The notes beneath the pieces were generated by a model. It saw only the letters and a program-made list of their open reading frames with translations, was not told where the DNA came from and did not search any database. Shown here piece after piece: positions 5,980-13,857 of a stretch of DNA of 21,233 bases. Origin of the DNA: JABWCE01 sp046154525 (GTDB lineage Bacteria; Bacteroidota; Bacteroidia; NS11-12g; UBA9320); NCBI GenBank assembly GCA_046154525.1, contig JBJXDS010000216.1, positions 1 through 21,233 of the forward strand, given 5' to 3'. Each line of letters begins with the position of its first letter. Position 1 is the first letter of the stretch. A program made the position numbers and the translations under genes.

Positions 5980-6528
5980 TTATGAAAATTGGTTGAGGTC
6001 TAATATTTCCTTAGCCTGAGCAAAATGTCGTTGTTCATGGGTGACGATGATTTCAAAAGCCATTTCCAATTTATACACAATATTTTTGTTGGCCGGTGAA
6101 GAAATGATAGTCCCTATCTCCAAAAGGTCTTTGCTATCAATAATCCATTGTTTTAACTGAGTTTGATGATGGGCGAATTTTTCCAGAATATTTTTGTCAA
6201 TATTACTTGCCGAAGGCTCCCATATAGCAAACGTTTTAATTTTTCGTTTTCTTAAAGGCTCAACCGAATTTAAAATCATTTTGCCCAGCCAGTTTACCAT
6301 AAAATTAAATTTGGCAATAAATGGAAGTTGGTATCTGTTTTCACGTACAGCCTTTATTACAGGATAATAAGTTTCATTTATTACTATCAGGTGGTCAATA
6401 TTTTGGGCTATGCTCCAGGTAGTGGGGTTGGGTTTAAAATTTAGTTGTTGTTCGGTAAGATGACGAAAGGTTGTAGTAAAATTTTCTGTTATCTGGTCAA
6501 TTTCTTGTGTACAGAGTTCAATGGTCAT
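5980..6528 (-). CDS. DinB-fold metal-dependent protein
   Basis: This 182-residue protein is of the DinB/YfiT-like four-helix-bundle superfamily. The recognisable parts are the N-terminal WSIAQNIDHL (His46) and the C-terminal THEQRHFAQA (His164 and His168), which together give the usual three-histidine metal site. Characterised superfamily members are divalent-metal enzymes, often thiol S-transferases such as bacillithiol or mycothiol transferases, or are DNA-damage-inducible proteins of unknown activity. The substrate cannot be inferred here. It starts 36 bp downstream of the AlkD-type gene on the same strand and probably shares its transcript. It resembles the divergent gene at 7332 in fold and histidine pattern but not closely in sequence. 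Confidence 0.85.
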   Translation of the reverse strand: MTIELCTQEIDQITENFTTTFRHLTEQQLNFKPNPTTWSIAQNIDHLIVINETYYPVIKAVRENRYQLPFIAKFNFMVNWLGKMILNSVEPLRKRKIKTFAIWEPSASNIDKNILEKFAHHQTQLKQWIIDSKDLLEIGTIISSPANKNIVYKLEMAFEIIVTHEQRHFAQAKEILDLNQFS

Positions 6529-6564
6529 GGATTTATAATTTTTTTAGTAAGTGATTTTTCAAAT

Positions 6565-7272
6565 TTAACATTTCATGGTTTTCTTTTTCCGCCCCAACTT
6601 GCCCATATCTATTATTTTCTGTATATAATCAGGGGCAAAAGGTACCGTACAAGCGGTTTTCCCCATATTTACCTGTATGGTACCGTTTTGGCGTGCCACC
6701 GCCATAGCGTTATCAGTTAGGGCCATAACCCCCGCACCCAAGGCAATTACAAAGTTGTTCATGGCATAGCGTACCAAATTTTGCGATTGATGAATGCAGT
6801 TTTCAACCCGTTTTAATAATTTTAAATAAAGGGTTAAATCAAGTTCTATATCAGGTTTCATGCCTACAATGCAGGATAAGGTATTCCATCCGGATGAAGC
6901 CATCAATTCACTATCCGAATCTATCCATTCCAGAGCCAGTTCCTGCGCATATTGGCTTTCGGAAGCTACCCAGGGAACGGTGTAGTCGGCAATCATATTC
7001 CAGCCTGAATTATTTGCCCATTTTTGCAATTCGGCTTTGCTCATTTTGCTGCCATCGGCTACTAATCCGGCCAGATACATTGCATCAGATATACCTGTAT
7101 CAAACAGTTGCATAGCCAAAACCTGATCGTTTTTTATTTTTTTAACGATGGTTTTCATGTCCCCAATCCTCACTCCCCAAAAAGGTTCCCTGGCACCGTA
7201 GTTCACATACACGTTTCTAATACTTTCGCGTCCCAATGCCTTTAATTCCGCTAAAACCTCCTGCAATTGCAT
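6565..7272 (-). CDS. DNA alkylation repair protein (AlkD-type HEAT-repeat glycosylase)
   Basis: This 235-residue helical protein resembles the DNA alkylation repair family (AlkC/AlkD). The N-terminal segment VNYGAREPFWGVRIGDMKTIVKKI and the segment WANNSGWNMIADYTVPWV (Trp91, Asp96, Trp101) are typical of the short Bacteroidota branch. AlkD proteins remove N3- and N7-alkylpurines through aromatic and acidic residues on a HEAT-like scaffold. Which residues here match the Bacillus AlkD catalytic Asp and Trp needs an alignment, and some members of this branch may lack glycosylase activity. The C-terminus ends in a basic run (GRKKKTMKC). It is first in a probable two-gene unit with the DinB-fold gene, and its start lies only 59 bp from the divergent gene at 7332. 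No exact TAnnTTTG box is seen upstream on its strand. Confidence 0.85.
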   Translation of the reverse strand: MQLQEVLAELKALGRESIRNVYVNYGAREPFWGVRIGDMKTIVKKIKNDQVLAMQLFDTGISDAMYLAGLVADGSKMSKAELQKWANNSGWNMIADYTVPWVASESQYAQELALEWIDSDSELMASSGWNTLSCIVGMKPDIELDLTLYLKLLKRVENCIHQSQNLVRYAMNNFVIALGAGVMALTDNAMAVARQNGTIQVNMGKTACTVPFAPDYIQKIIDMGKLGRKKKTMKC

Positions 7273-7294
7273 GCCACAAAAAAAATAAATAGAA

Positions 7295-7327
7295 TTTGAA
7301 AATCAATGAGAAAATTATTTAGGTTTG
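7295..7327 (+). promoter_or_regulatory. Putative promoter of second DinB-fold gene
   Basis: TTTG (7295-7298), 21 bp, then TAGGTTTG (7320-7327) is a very good match to the Bacteroidota -33/-7 consensus. The -7 box ends 4 bp before the ATG at 7332, so transcription should start at or very near the start codon. Confidence 0.6.
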
Positions 7328-7331
7328 TCGC

Positions 7332-7814
7332 ATGACTGAATTATTGAAAAATTTAATTATTGAAACCGATAACATCACCGCATTTTTAAATAGCATTGAT
7401 GATGAAAAGGCCAATACAAGACGTTTAGCAGGTGATTGGAGCGTGATGGAATGTATGGAGCACATTTTTATTTCTGAAAAAGCTATCTATAAGCTTTTAA
7501 ATAGTCCCGAATTATTTACCGATGCCCCAAGTACCAAGCATGAAAAAATAGAAGAATACAAAACCGGTAAATTTGAAGCCCCTGTGCATACCTTGCCGAA
7601 AGGAAGATTTTCAACATTGGCCGAAATAAAAGAAGCGTTTATTACCCTTAGGGTGCAAATGGAAAACTATATTATTCATGAATTACCAAAAGCCGGTCAT
7701 GAAACCTACCCTCATCCAATTTTAGGGCCAATTACTAAAATTCAGTGGTTCGAATTTGTAATTGAACACAATCAAAGGCATTTGTTACAAATGGAAAAGG
7801 TATTGAGTAATTGA
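7332..7814 (+). CDS. DinB-fold metal-dependent protein
   Basis: The 160 residues follow the DinB_2 pattern. His44 lies in WSVMECMEHIF, and His146 and His150 lie in EHNQRHLLQME, which complete the usual three-histidine metal site. GHETYPHPILGPITKIQW before the last helix is common in this subgroup. Probably cytoplasmic: no signal peptide or membrane segment is seen. Activity is not predictable beyond metal-dependent transferase-like or unknown. It is divergent from the AlkD-type gene with a short shared promoter region, so the two may be co-regulated. That is inference from layout only. Confidence 0.87.
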   Translation: MTELLKNLIIETDNITAFLNSIDDEKANTRRLAGDWSVMECMEHIFISEKAIYKLLNSPELFTDAPSTKHEKIEEYKTGKFEAPVHTLPKGRFSTLAEIKEAFITLRVQMENYIIHELPKAGHETYPHPILGPITKIQWFEFVIEHNQRHLLQMEKVLSN

Positions 7815-7887
7815 TTTTTTTTAAAAAAATTGAACTCGTTTTTCAGCATTAACCCTTAATAGGTTAGCCGTCTTATTACTTTTTTCT

Positions 7888-7895
7888 TACCTTTG
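7888..7895 (+). promoter_or_regulatory. Putative -7 box of the PLP-enzyme gene
   Basis: TACCTTTG matches TAnnTTTG, 32 bp before the ATG at 7928. A TTA (7864-7866) stands 21 bp upstream in place of the usual TTG. A small inverted repeat TAACC/GGTTA (7850-7866) overlaps that position. The purine-rich AAAGAGAGA just before the ATG could help ribosome binding. Confidence 0.45.
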
Positions 7896-7927
7896 CCCTC
7901 CTTATTTTAAAAAATTAAAAAGAGAGA

Positions 7928-9172
7928 ATGGATTTATTTGAAAAACGAATTAACAACATGGGGCCTTTGGGTAGCCATGCCAAGGAAGCTCATGGGTATT
8001 ACACATTTCCAAAGTTGGAGGGTGAAATATCTCCCAATATGAATTTTAGGGGAAAAGAAAAATTGGTTTGGAGTTTGAACAACTATTTAGGATTAGCCAA
8101 TCACCCCGAAGTTAGAAAAGCCGATGCAGATGCTGCCATGCAATATGGAATGGCCTTACCAATGGGGGCCCGGATGATGAGTGGGAACAGCACTATTCAC
8201 GAACAATTAGAATCTGAATTAGCAGCTTTTGAAATTAAAGAAGATTGTATTTTAATAAATTTTGGGTACCAGGGAGTTGTTTCGGCCATTGATGCCTTGG
8301 TTGACCGCCATGATGTGATTGTGTATGATGCTGAATCGCATGCATGTATTGTAGATGGGGTGAGGTTGCATCAGGGCAAACGTTTTGTTTTTCCCCACAA
8401 TAATCTTGAAAACCTGGAAAAGCAATTGCAGAGGGCTACCGCTTTAACTAACGAAACTCCCGGGGCAATTTTGGTAATTACGGAAGGGGTGTTTGGAATG
8501 AGCGGAAATCAGGGAAAACTAAAAGAAATAATTGAACTAAAGAAAAAATACAAATTCCGATTGTTGGTAGACGATGCCCATGGTTTTGGAACCATGGGAA
8601 AAACCGGTGCCGGAACAGGGGAGGAGCAAGGCTGCCAGGATGGTATTGATTTATATTTCTCCACCTTTGCCAAATCCATGGCTAGCATAGGGGCATTTTT
8701 TGCCGGGGATAAAAATATAATTGATTATTTGCGCTACAACATGCGAAGCCAGATTTATGCCAAATCGTTGCCAATGCCTTTGGTTGTTGGTGCTTTAAAA
8801 CGTTTAGAATTATTAAGAACCAAACCTGAACTAAAGGATAATCTATGGAAAATAGTAAATGCCTTGCAAGGAGGCTTACGCCAAGCCGGGTTTAATATTG
8901 GAACCACGCAAAGTCCGGTAACCCCAGTATTATTAAACGGAACGGTAGGTGAAGCTACCCATTTAACCCTTGATTTGAGAGAAAATTATAATATTTTCTG
9001 TTCCATAGTTATGTATCCCGTGGTGCCTAAAGGTGTAATTATGCTGCGTTTAATCCCAACGGCTGTGCACACTTTAGAAGATGTAACGCGAACCATTCAG
9101 GCATTTAAAGATATAAAAGTGAAACTGGAAGCCGGTAAATACAATTTTCAGGAATTGGCCAGTTTTAATTAA
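7928..9172 (+). CDS. PLP-dependent alpha-oxoamine synthase family enzyme
   Basis: This 414-residue fold-type I PLP enzyme belongs to the family of serine palmitoyltransferase, 2-amino-3-ketobutyrate CoA ligase, and 8-amino-7-oxononanoate synthase. Key elements are NNYLGLANHP near residue 50, the ring-stacking His138 in ESHACIVDG, the PLP-nitrogen Asp215 in VDDAHGFG with His218, and the Schiff-base Lys249 in STFAKSMASIG. These enzymes condense an amino acid with an acyl-CoA or acyl carrier protein thioester and release CO2. In Bacteroidota such enzymes begin sphingolipid or sulfonolipid synthesis, but this sequence differs from typical serine palmitoyltransferases: PMGARMMSGNSTIHEQLE stands where they have a GCAGSRFLNGT-like motif. 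I therefore do not assign a substrate. It is followed 18 bp later by the helix-hairpin-helix gene, probably in the same transcript. Confidence 0.88.
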   Translation: MDLFEKRINNMGPLGSHAKEAHGYYTFPKLEGEISPNMNFRGKEKLVWSLNNYLGLANHPEVRKADADAAMQYGMALPMGARMMSGNSTIHEQLESELAAFEIKEDCILINFGYQGVVSAIDALVDRHDVIVYDAESHACIVDGVRLHQGKRFVFPHNNLENLEKQLQRATALTNETPGAILVITEGVFGMSGNQGKLKEIIELKKKYKFRLLVDDAHGFGTMGKTGAGTGEEQGCQDGIDLYFSTFAKSMASIGAFFAGDKNIIDYLRYNMRSQIYAKSLPMPLVVGALKRLELLRTKPELKDNLWKIVNALQGGLRQAGFNIGTTQSPVTPVLLNGTVGEATHLTLDLRENYNIFCSIVMYPVVPKGVIMLRLIPTAVHTLEDVTRTIQAFKDIKVKLEAGKYNFQELASFN

Positions 9173-9190
9173 TTTATCCTATGCTGAACT

Positions 9191-10090
9191 ATGGCATCGT
9201 TCAAGCAATTTGTTAAAGATTATTTAAATTTTACTACCCGTGAAAAAATGGGGATTGCAGGGCTATTATCTTTAATAGCCCTGTTTTACTTTTTACCCGA
9301 TTTGCTTTTTAAAGATAAGGATTATTCAAAAGAATTAAAAGCATTTGAAAAGGAACTAGCCGCCATGGATAGCGGAAATTCTGAAGAGCCTAATTACGAA
9401 TATACCAACAACGATTATCAAAGTTCCGACCTTTATGAACCCTTTTATTTCGATCCAAATACGGTTAACCCTATGGATTTGGAAAAATTTGGGGTTCCGA
9501 AATATGTAATTGAACGATTTGAAAAGTATAGAAATGCCGGTGCCAGGTTTTATAAAAAGGAAGACCTTAAAAAATTGTATGGACTAAAGGCTCACCTTTA
9601 TCAACGAATGGCACCATATATTCAAATTGGCATAGTACCACCCCAATTTAAAAGTAAAACAGAGAAACAATCAGAGTTTAAAAAGATAGAACCACAAATA
9701 ATAGAATTAAATAGCGCTGATTCATTTTCATTGGTAAAAGTAAAAGGAATAGGCCCGTATCTTAGTTCTAAAATTTTAAACTACCGAAATGCCTTAGGGG
9801 GTTTTGTTGCAGTAAACCAACTTTATGAAATTTTTAATATTAAGCCTGAACAGGTAGATGCTATAAAACCTTTTATTACAATCAATAGTAGTAGTATTAA
9901 ACGTATAAATGTTAATTCGGCCGACTATTTTCGTCTTAATGGGCATCCTTACATTTCAAGTAAAGCGGCCAATGCTATTATAAATTACCGAAAGCAACAT
10001 GGGCCATATAATTCTATAGTTGATTTGGAAAAAGTGTTTTTACTCAGTAAAGAAACACTTGTGAAAATGGCACCCTATTTGGAGTATTAA
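9191..10090 (+). CDS. Membrane-anchored helix-hairpin-helix protein (ComEA-like repeats)
   Basis: This 299-residue protein has one membrane segment near residues 21-40 (GIAGLLSLIALFYFLPDLLF), an acidic linker, and three helix-hairpin-helix units at about 88-145, 172-230 and 239-299. The second unit is canonical (ELNSADSFSLVKVKGIGPYLSSKIL); the third (NVNSADYFRLNGHPYIS) keeps the frame but not the GIGP hairpin; the first is the most divergent. Helix-hairpin-helix motifs bind DNA backbone without base specificity, and in ComEA they serve DNA uptake. Here the protein would be anchored in the inner membrane, with the repeats probably periplasmic. A role in DNA uptake is plausible but unproven, because no other competence gene is in the window. 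It starts 18 bp after the PLP enzyme and is followed by a strong terminator. Confidence 0.85.
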   Translation: MASFKQFVKDYLNFTTREKMGIAGLLSLIALFYFLPDLLFKDKDYSKELKAFEKELAAMDSGNSEEPNYEYTNNDYQSSDLYEPFYFDPNTVNPMDLEKFGVPKYVIERFEKYRNAGARFYKKEDLKKLYGLKAHLYQRMAPYIQIGIVPPQFKSKTEKQSEFKKIEPQIIELNSADSFSLVKVKGIGPYLSSKILNYRNALGGFVAVNQLYEIFNIKPEQVDAIKPFITINSSSIKRINVNSADYFRLNGHPYISSKAANAIINYRKQHGPYNSIVDLEKVFLLSKETLVKMAPYLEY

Positions 10091-10094
10091 AAAT

Positions 10095-10132
10095 AAAAAA
10101 GCTGTTTCAATACAATTGAAACAGCTTTTTTT
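10095..10132. terminator. Bidirectional Rho-independent terminator
   Basis: A perfect 11-bp stem GCTGTTTCAAT/ATTGAAACAGC (10101-10125) has a 3-nt loop, is preceded by six A and followed by seven T, so it works on either strand. It lies between the convergent helix-hairpin-helix gene and the last T9SS gene and should end both transcripts. Confidence 0.93.
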
Positions 10133-10149
10133 AAATAGGGTTTATTTTA

Positions 10150-13100
10150 CTATTTATTCACCGTTACTTTTTGGGTAAAAATCATTCCGCCGTTGGTTAT
10201 CTTCACAAGATATATACCATTAGCTACAGGGAGATCAACAGAATAGGTTGATTTTAATGGATTAGTTTCAATCAATTTTATCACCTCACCAAGTAGGTTA
10301 TAAACTGCTATTGAAATATCCGACTTAGGCTCCTCTATAGTAATAGTAAAGTTTCCTTTGTTTGGATTTGGATAAATAGAAATTCCATTTGCTTTATCAA
10401 GGTCATCTACACCGTTTGTCAATGTTACATCTTTGCATGATTTTGACAAGCATCCTGCGGCATTAACAACAGTTAAACATGCAATGAACTTATACGACTC
10501 CCAAGAGTTTAAATAATGGTATTGTGCACTAGGGTTTGAAGACGTTCCTCCTTCACCAAAATTCCATTGATATGTTGTGTTTCCCGGCTGTGCTGCATTA
10601 AAATTAACCAAACGTCCACTGGTGGAAAAAGTAAAATCAGCGTTTGGTTTAGTATTTACTGTTACCGGTTTATTAATAGAATCCGAGCATCCACCCGGAA
10701 CAATAGCAACTAATGTAACATTATAGGTTTGCGAAGTTCCTGCGGTGTATAGGTGTCGTGGAGCTTGCGAAGCAGAGGTAAACCCATCTCCAAATTTCCA
10801 GTTATAAATTAAACTACCTGCTGCCACACTTGACTTATTGGTAAAAACTACCTCTTCGCCCATACACACATCGGCTACATCAAAGTTGGCTTTCGATTGC
10901 AGCTTAACGTCAATTTCTTTTGAAATTTTGTCTGAACATTTATTGAGAGAAGTTAGGGTTAGCGTTATTAATTTTTTACCGGTAACACTAAATAATTTAT
11001 TTGGATTTTCAACATTACTTATACCTTCTCCGGCAAAATCCCAAAGAAACGTTGTTAAGGATCCGGATGGCTGGCTACCTGTAAACGTAAATGCAGTTGG
11101 GCTAAGATTGCATGCTGAACTATAATTGAAGTTTGCATTAGGAGCCTCGCTTAAAACAAGTGTTTTGGTAGCTGAGTCGGCACAACCAAATTCAGAAACA
11201 ACCTTCATCTTTACTACCTTAGGGCCGGGAGTTGCATAACTGTGAACCGGGTTGGCAAATCCTGAAACAGCTCCATCACCAAAATTCCAGGTATAGCCCA
11301 TATTGCCAATAGCTATGGTGGATCCATTGGTAAACGTAATATCAGTTTTATCGCATAAAACCTGAGGTAAGGAAAATTTGGCTACCGGACGAGCAAATTG
11401 CTGTGCATTTCTGGTTAGTGTTTGGCTGCATCCATTGGAAGTGGCAGTTAACGTAACTTTATAGCCTCCGGCTGCCAGATATTTTTGTTTAGGACTAACT
11501 TTAGCGCTGGACGTACCGTTCCCAAAATCCCATTTATAAACTATGGTACCTTTACTAATAGTAGTAGAGTTAACAAAACCTACACTATCACCTATGCAGG
11601 CATTATAAACTTTAAATCCAATTTTTGGTATTTCGGTTACTACTACGGGTATAGTAACGCTATTGGTATAACCATACGGAACAGTAGTGGTAGTAAGAGT
11701 TACATCGTATGAACCATAAGTTGGGAAGGTGAAAACTACATCAGAACCTGTAGAGGTATCGGCAGGGTTACCCGTTCCAAAACTCCATTTATTGGTTAAA
11801 AAACCAGATGAAACTGAACTAGTATTTGTAAAAATCACGTTATCGCCATCGCAAACAGGTTGGCCAAATTTAAAATCGGCAGTTGGCCTTGGTGCAACAA
11901 ATATATTCCTGGTAAGAAGTGAATCGCAATAATGAGGGCCTAAGTCACGAATAGACACAGTCATGACGAGTGAAGAGTCTATTATTTGTGAATCTGGTGT
12001 AAACGTAATTTTGGCATTGGATGAACCTGAAGGACTTGGGCTGCTTGGAGTATAATAGGAACTTGGCAATACCCTACCACTTTTTGTACGCAACGTAAAT
12101 CCTGACATAATCCAGGTAGTACCATAATCAGCATTATTATATCCTGTTGGTGGGGTAATTTCATAAGTTAATTTATCGCCATTAGCCACAATATCAGGAC
12201 TACCTACAGATCCCGTTGTGTTTGGCTGTGTGGTTTGAAAAGGAGTTGATTTTATAAAAGCAGCACCATTAGGACTTGGTTTTACAGTAACATTAAGTGC
12301 TGCCCGAGTACTTGGGCATGAAGCAGGCCTATAATGTGTTTCAAGGGTCATGTTTAAAACGGTAGTTACATTTGCAAATTCAGTAGCTCCGTAACTTATT
12401 CGGTCTTGAAAGACAACAAGATCCGGATTAGAAATAGTGATGGCTCCGGCTGCATTGCACCAAGGCGAGCAAGGTGTGGTTGGAGTAGAAGTAATATAGA
12501 ATCCATAGGTGGTTCCTTGTGATAAAAGCGTTTCAGGTAATTTTATATAGGAACGCCAATAGGTTCCAACTTGTCTTACCCGAGCCCTTTCATTATTTAC
12601 AATTTTTGTCCAAGAACCTGGTGTGGTTGTGAAACCAACATAACCCCCTGTTTTCATATAAACATTCCAAGTTGCGTTTTGAATATTGGCGGTCATTACA
12701 ACATCAAAACTATCAATCATTACCCCTTTATTAGGGGTAATATTAGCAAAACCGCCAGAATAGGTTGACCCATAGCCTACCGATGGAGTCATCGCATTGG
12801 CAAAGGCTGTGGCAGACCCAATTTTAAAGGCTTGGGCATAAAATGAATTAACACCAAGTAATAAAGTAGGGGTTAAGAATTTTTTTCCTTTTCCTACCGG
12901 GTTTCCTCCTGTAGGTACATTATACCAAACGATAGAGTCTGAGGCGTTCACTGGAATTGCGGATAATAATACTTTTCCTGGCCCGCATTTAATGGTATCC
13001 TTAAGTCCAGGCACCCCAGCCGGCCCTGCATACTTGAAGGTAATTTTAAAGGTATCATTGCTCGGAACTGAGTCAAACTTATTATTGGGTAATGAAGTCC

Positions 13101-13851
13101 AGGATTTTACAGTATAGGTGTTACCATCTATAAAATTGTATGTGGGTTGCAGAGTAATACTAACGGATTTTCCCCCTTGAGGAATTGCAGTGGTATACTT
13201 GTTTTGGGTTTGCATTGTTCCATTTACTGACCAATTTATTTTGGCACTATCCAAGGTGTTAGTTCCATTATTATTATAAGTAACCATAATATCGGGGGCA
13301 CATAATGGGGTTGATATCGCAGATATTCCTGCATCGTTAGGCTTGGTTGGCATCTCAAATTCTATCGTCATTACCTGGGTTGGTGCACCGCATGTAGCAG
13401 TATTTACTCCACCCCAATTTGTGTTGGTTCCACCAATACAAGGCCTTAATATGTACCCTGGGTTAGGACAATTACTTCCACTACATAAGGCAGGTGGATC
13501 AATCCAAATTTCGCCTGAATAACGGTTGCAAATGGACCAATAATGACCATTGGTAAGTGAAGACATATAGGTTGTAGTACCTCCAGTTTTTACAGCGGCC
13601 ACAAAAGCTGTAATAATGGTTTTATCAGTACATGAAATACCTGTGGCATCATAGGTTCCCTTAATGGTCATTTTTGTATAATTACCACTGGAGGATAATG
13701 TAGCAATAAATGCGGACCATGCTGTGCATTGAGCCGTAGACGGTTGGCCATTGGTATAGGTTTGAGTAAAGGTTCTTGTTTGGGCATCAACCTTTTGCAC
13801 CACAACAGCTAAAAAAAGTATGAAATAAATTAATATTCTTATATTTTTCAT
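10150..13851 (-). CDS. Secreted PKD-repeat protein with T9SS type A sorting domain (paralogue 1)
   Basis: I chose the ATG at 13851, which gives a clean signal peptide (MKNIRILIYFILFLAVVVQKVDA|Q broken at residue 23) and 1233 residues. A longer reading would need a TTG at 13857. Residues 25-168 form a Cys-rich domain with seven Cys, ending in NPGYILRPCIGG and TNWGGVNTATC, that I cannot assign. From 169 (KPNDAGIS) the body matches the upstream gene: a CARDB-like domain, an Ig-like domain (CGPGKVLLSA...WYNVPTGG), a region with ITPNKGVMIDSF, then six PKD-type units starting near 650, 738, 822, 904, 987 and 1069, with WDFGNGTSS and WNFGDG motifs. The last 75-80 residues (IYPNPNKGNFTI...ANGIYLVKI) are the T9SS sorting tail. 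It should be exported and attached to the cell surface or released, probably as an adhesin or matrix protein. It is last in the probable three-gene unit. Confidence 0.93.
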   Translation of the reverse strand: MKNIRILIYFILFLAVVVQKVDAQTRTFTQTYTNGQPSTAQCTAWSAFIATLSSSGNYTKMTIKGTYDATGISCTDKTIITAFVAAVKTGGTTTYMSSLTNGHYWSICNRYSGEIWIDPPALCSGSNCPNPGYILRPCIGGTNTNWGGVNTATCGAPTQVMTIEFEMPTKPNDAGISAISTPLCAPDIMVTYNNNGTNTLDSAKINWSVNGTMQTQNKYTTAIPQGGKSVSITLQPTYNFIDGNTYTVKSWTSLPNNKFDSVPSNDTFKITFKYAGPAGVPGLKDTIKCGPGKVLLSAIPVNASDSIVWYNVPTGGNPVGKGKKFLTPTLLLGVNSFYAQAFKIGSATAFANAMTPSVGYGSTYSGGFANITPNKGVMIDSFDVVMTANIQNATWNVYMKTGGYVGFTTTPGSWTKIVNNERARVRQVGTYWRSYIKLPETLLSQGTTYGFYITSTPTTPCSPWCNAAGAITISNPDLVVFQDRISYGATEFANVTTVLNMTLETHYRPASCPSTRAALNVTVKPSPNGAAFIKSTPFQTTQPNTTGSVGSPDIVANGDKLTYEITPPTGYNNADYGTTWIMSGFTLRTKSGRVLPSSYYTPSSPSPSGSSNAKITFTPDSQIIDSSLVMTVSIRDLGPHYCDSLLTRNIFVAPRPTADFKFGQPVCDGDNVIFTNTSSVSSGFLTNKWSFGTGNPADTSTGSDVVFTFPTYGSYDVTLTTTTVPYGYTNSVTIPVVVTEIPKIGFKVYNACIGDSVGFVNSTTISKGTIVYKWDFGNGTSSAKVSPKQKYLAAGGYKVTLTATSNGCSQTLTRNAQQFARPVAKFSLPQVLCDKTDITFTNGSTIAIGNMGYTWNFGDGAVSGFANPVHSYATPGPKVVKMKVVSEFGCADSATKTLVLSEAPNANFNYSSACNLSPTAFTFTGSQPSGSLTTFLWDFAGEGISNVENPNKLFSVTGKKLITLTLTSLNKCSDKISKEIDVKLQSKANFDVADVCMGEEVVFTNKSSVAAGSLIYNWKFGDGFTSASQAPRHLYTAGTSQTYNVTLVAIVPGGCSDSINKPVTVNTKPNADFTFSTSGRLVNFNAAQPGNTTYQWNFGEGGTSSNPSAQYHYLNSWESYKFIACLTVVNAAGCLSKSCKDVTLTNGVDDLDKANGISIYPNPNKGNFTITIEEPKSDISIAVYNLLGEVIKLIETNPLKSTYSVDLPVANGIYLVKITNGGMIFTQKVTVNK

Positions 13852-13857
13852 ATTCAA

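Noticed and set aside
7812..7833. A/T-rich palindrome after the second DinB-fold gene as a terminator
   Set aside because: It is only T-run against A-run with no GC stem, so it is too weak to call.
13852..13857. TTG start six bases upstream for the paralogue 1 gene
   Set aside because: The ATG at 13851 gives a normal signal peptide directly; the TTG start adds only two residues with no supporting signal.
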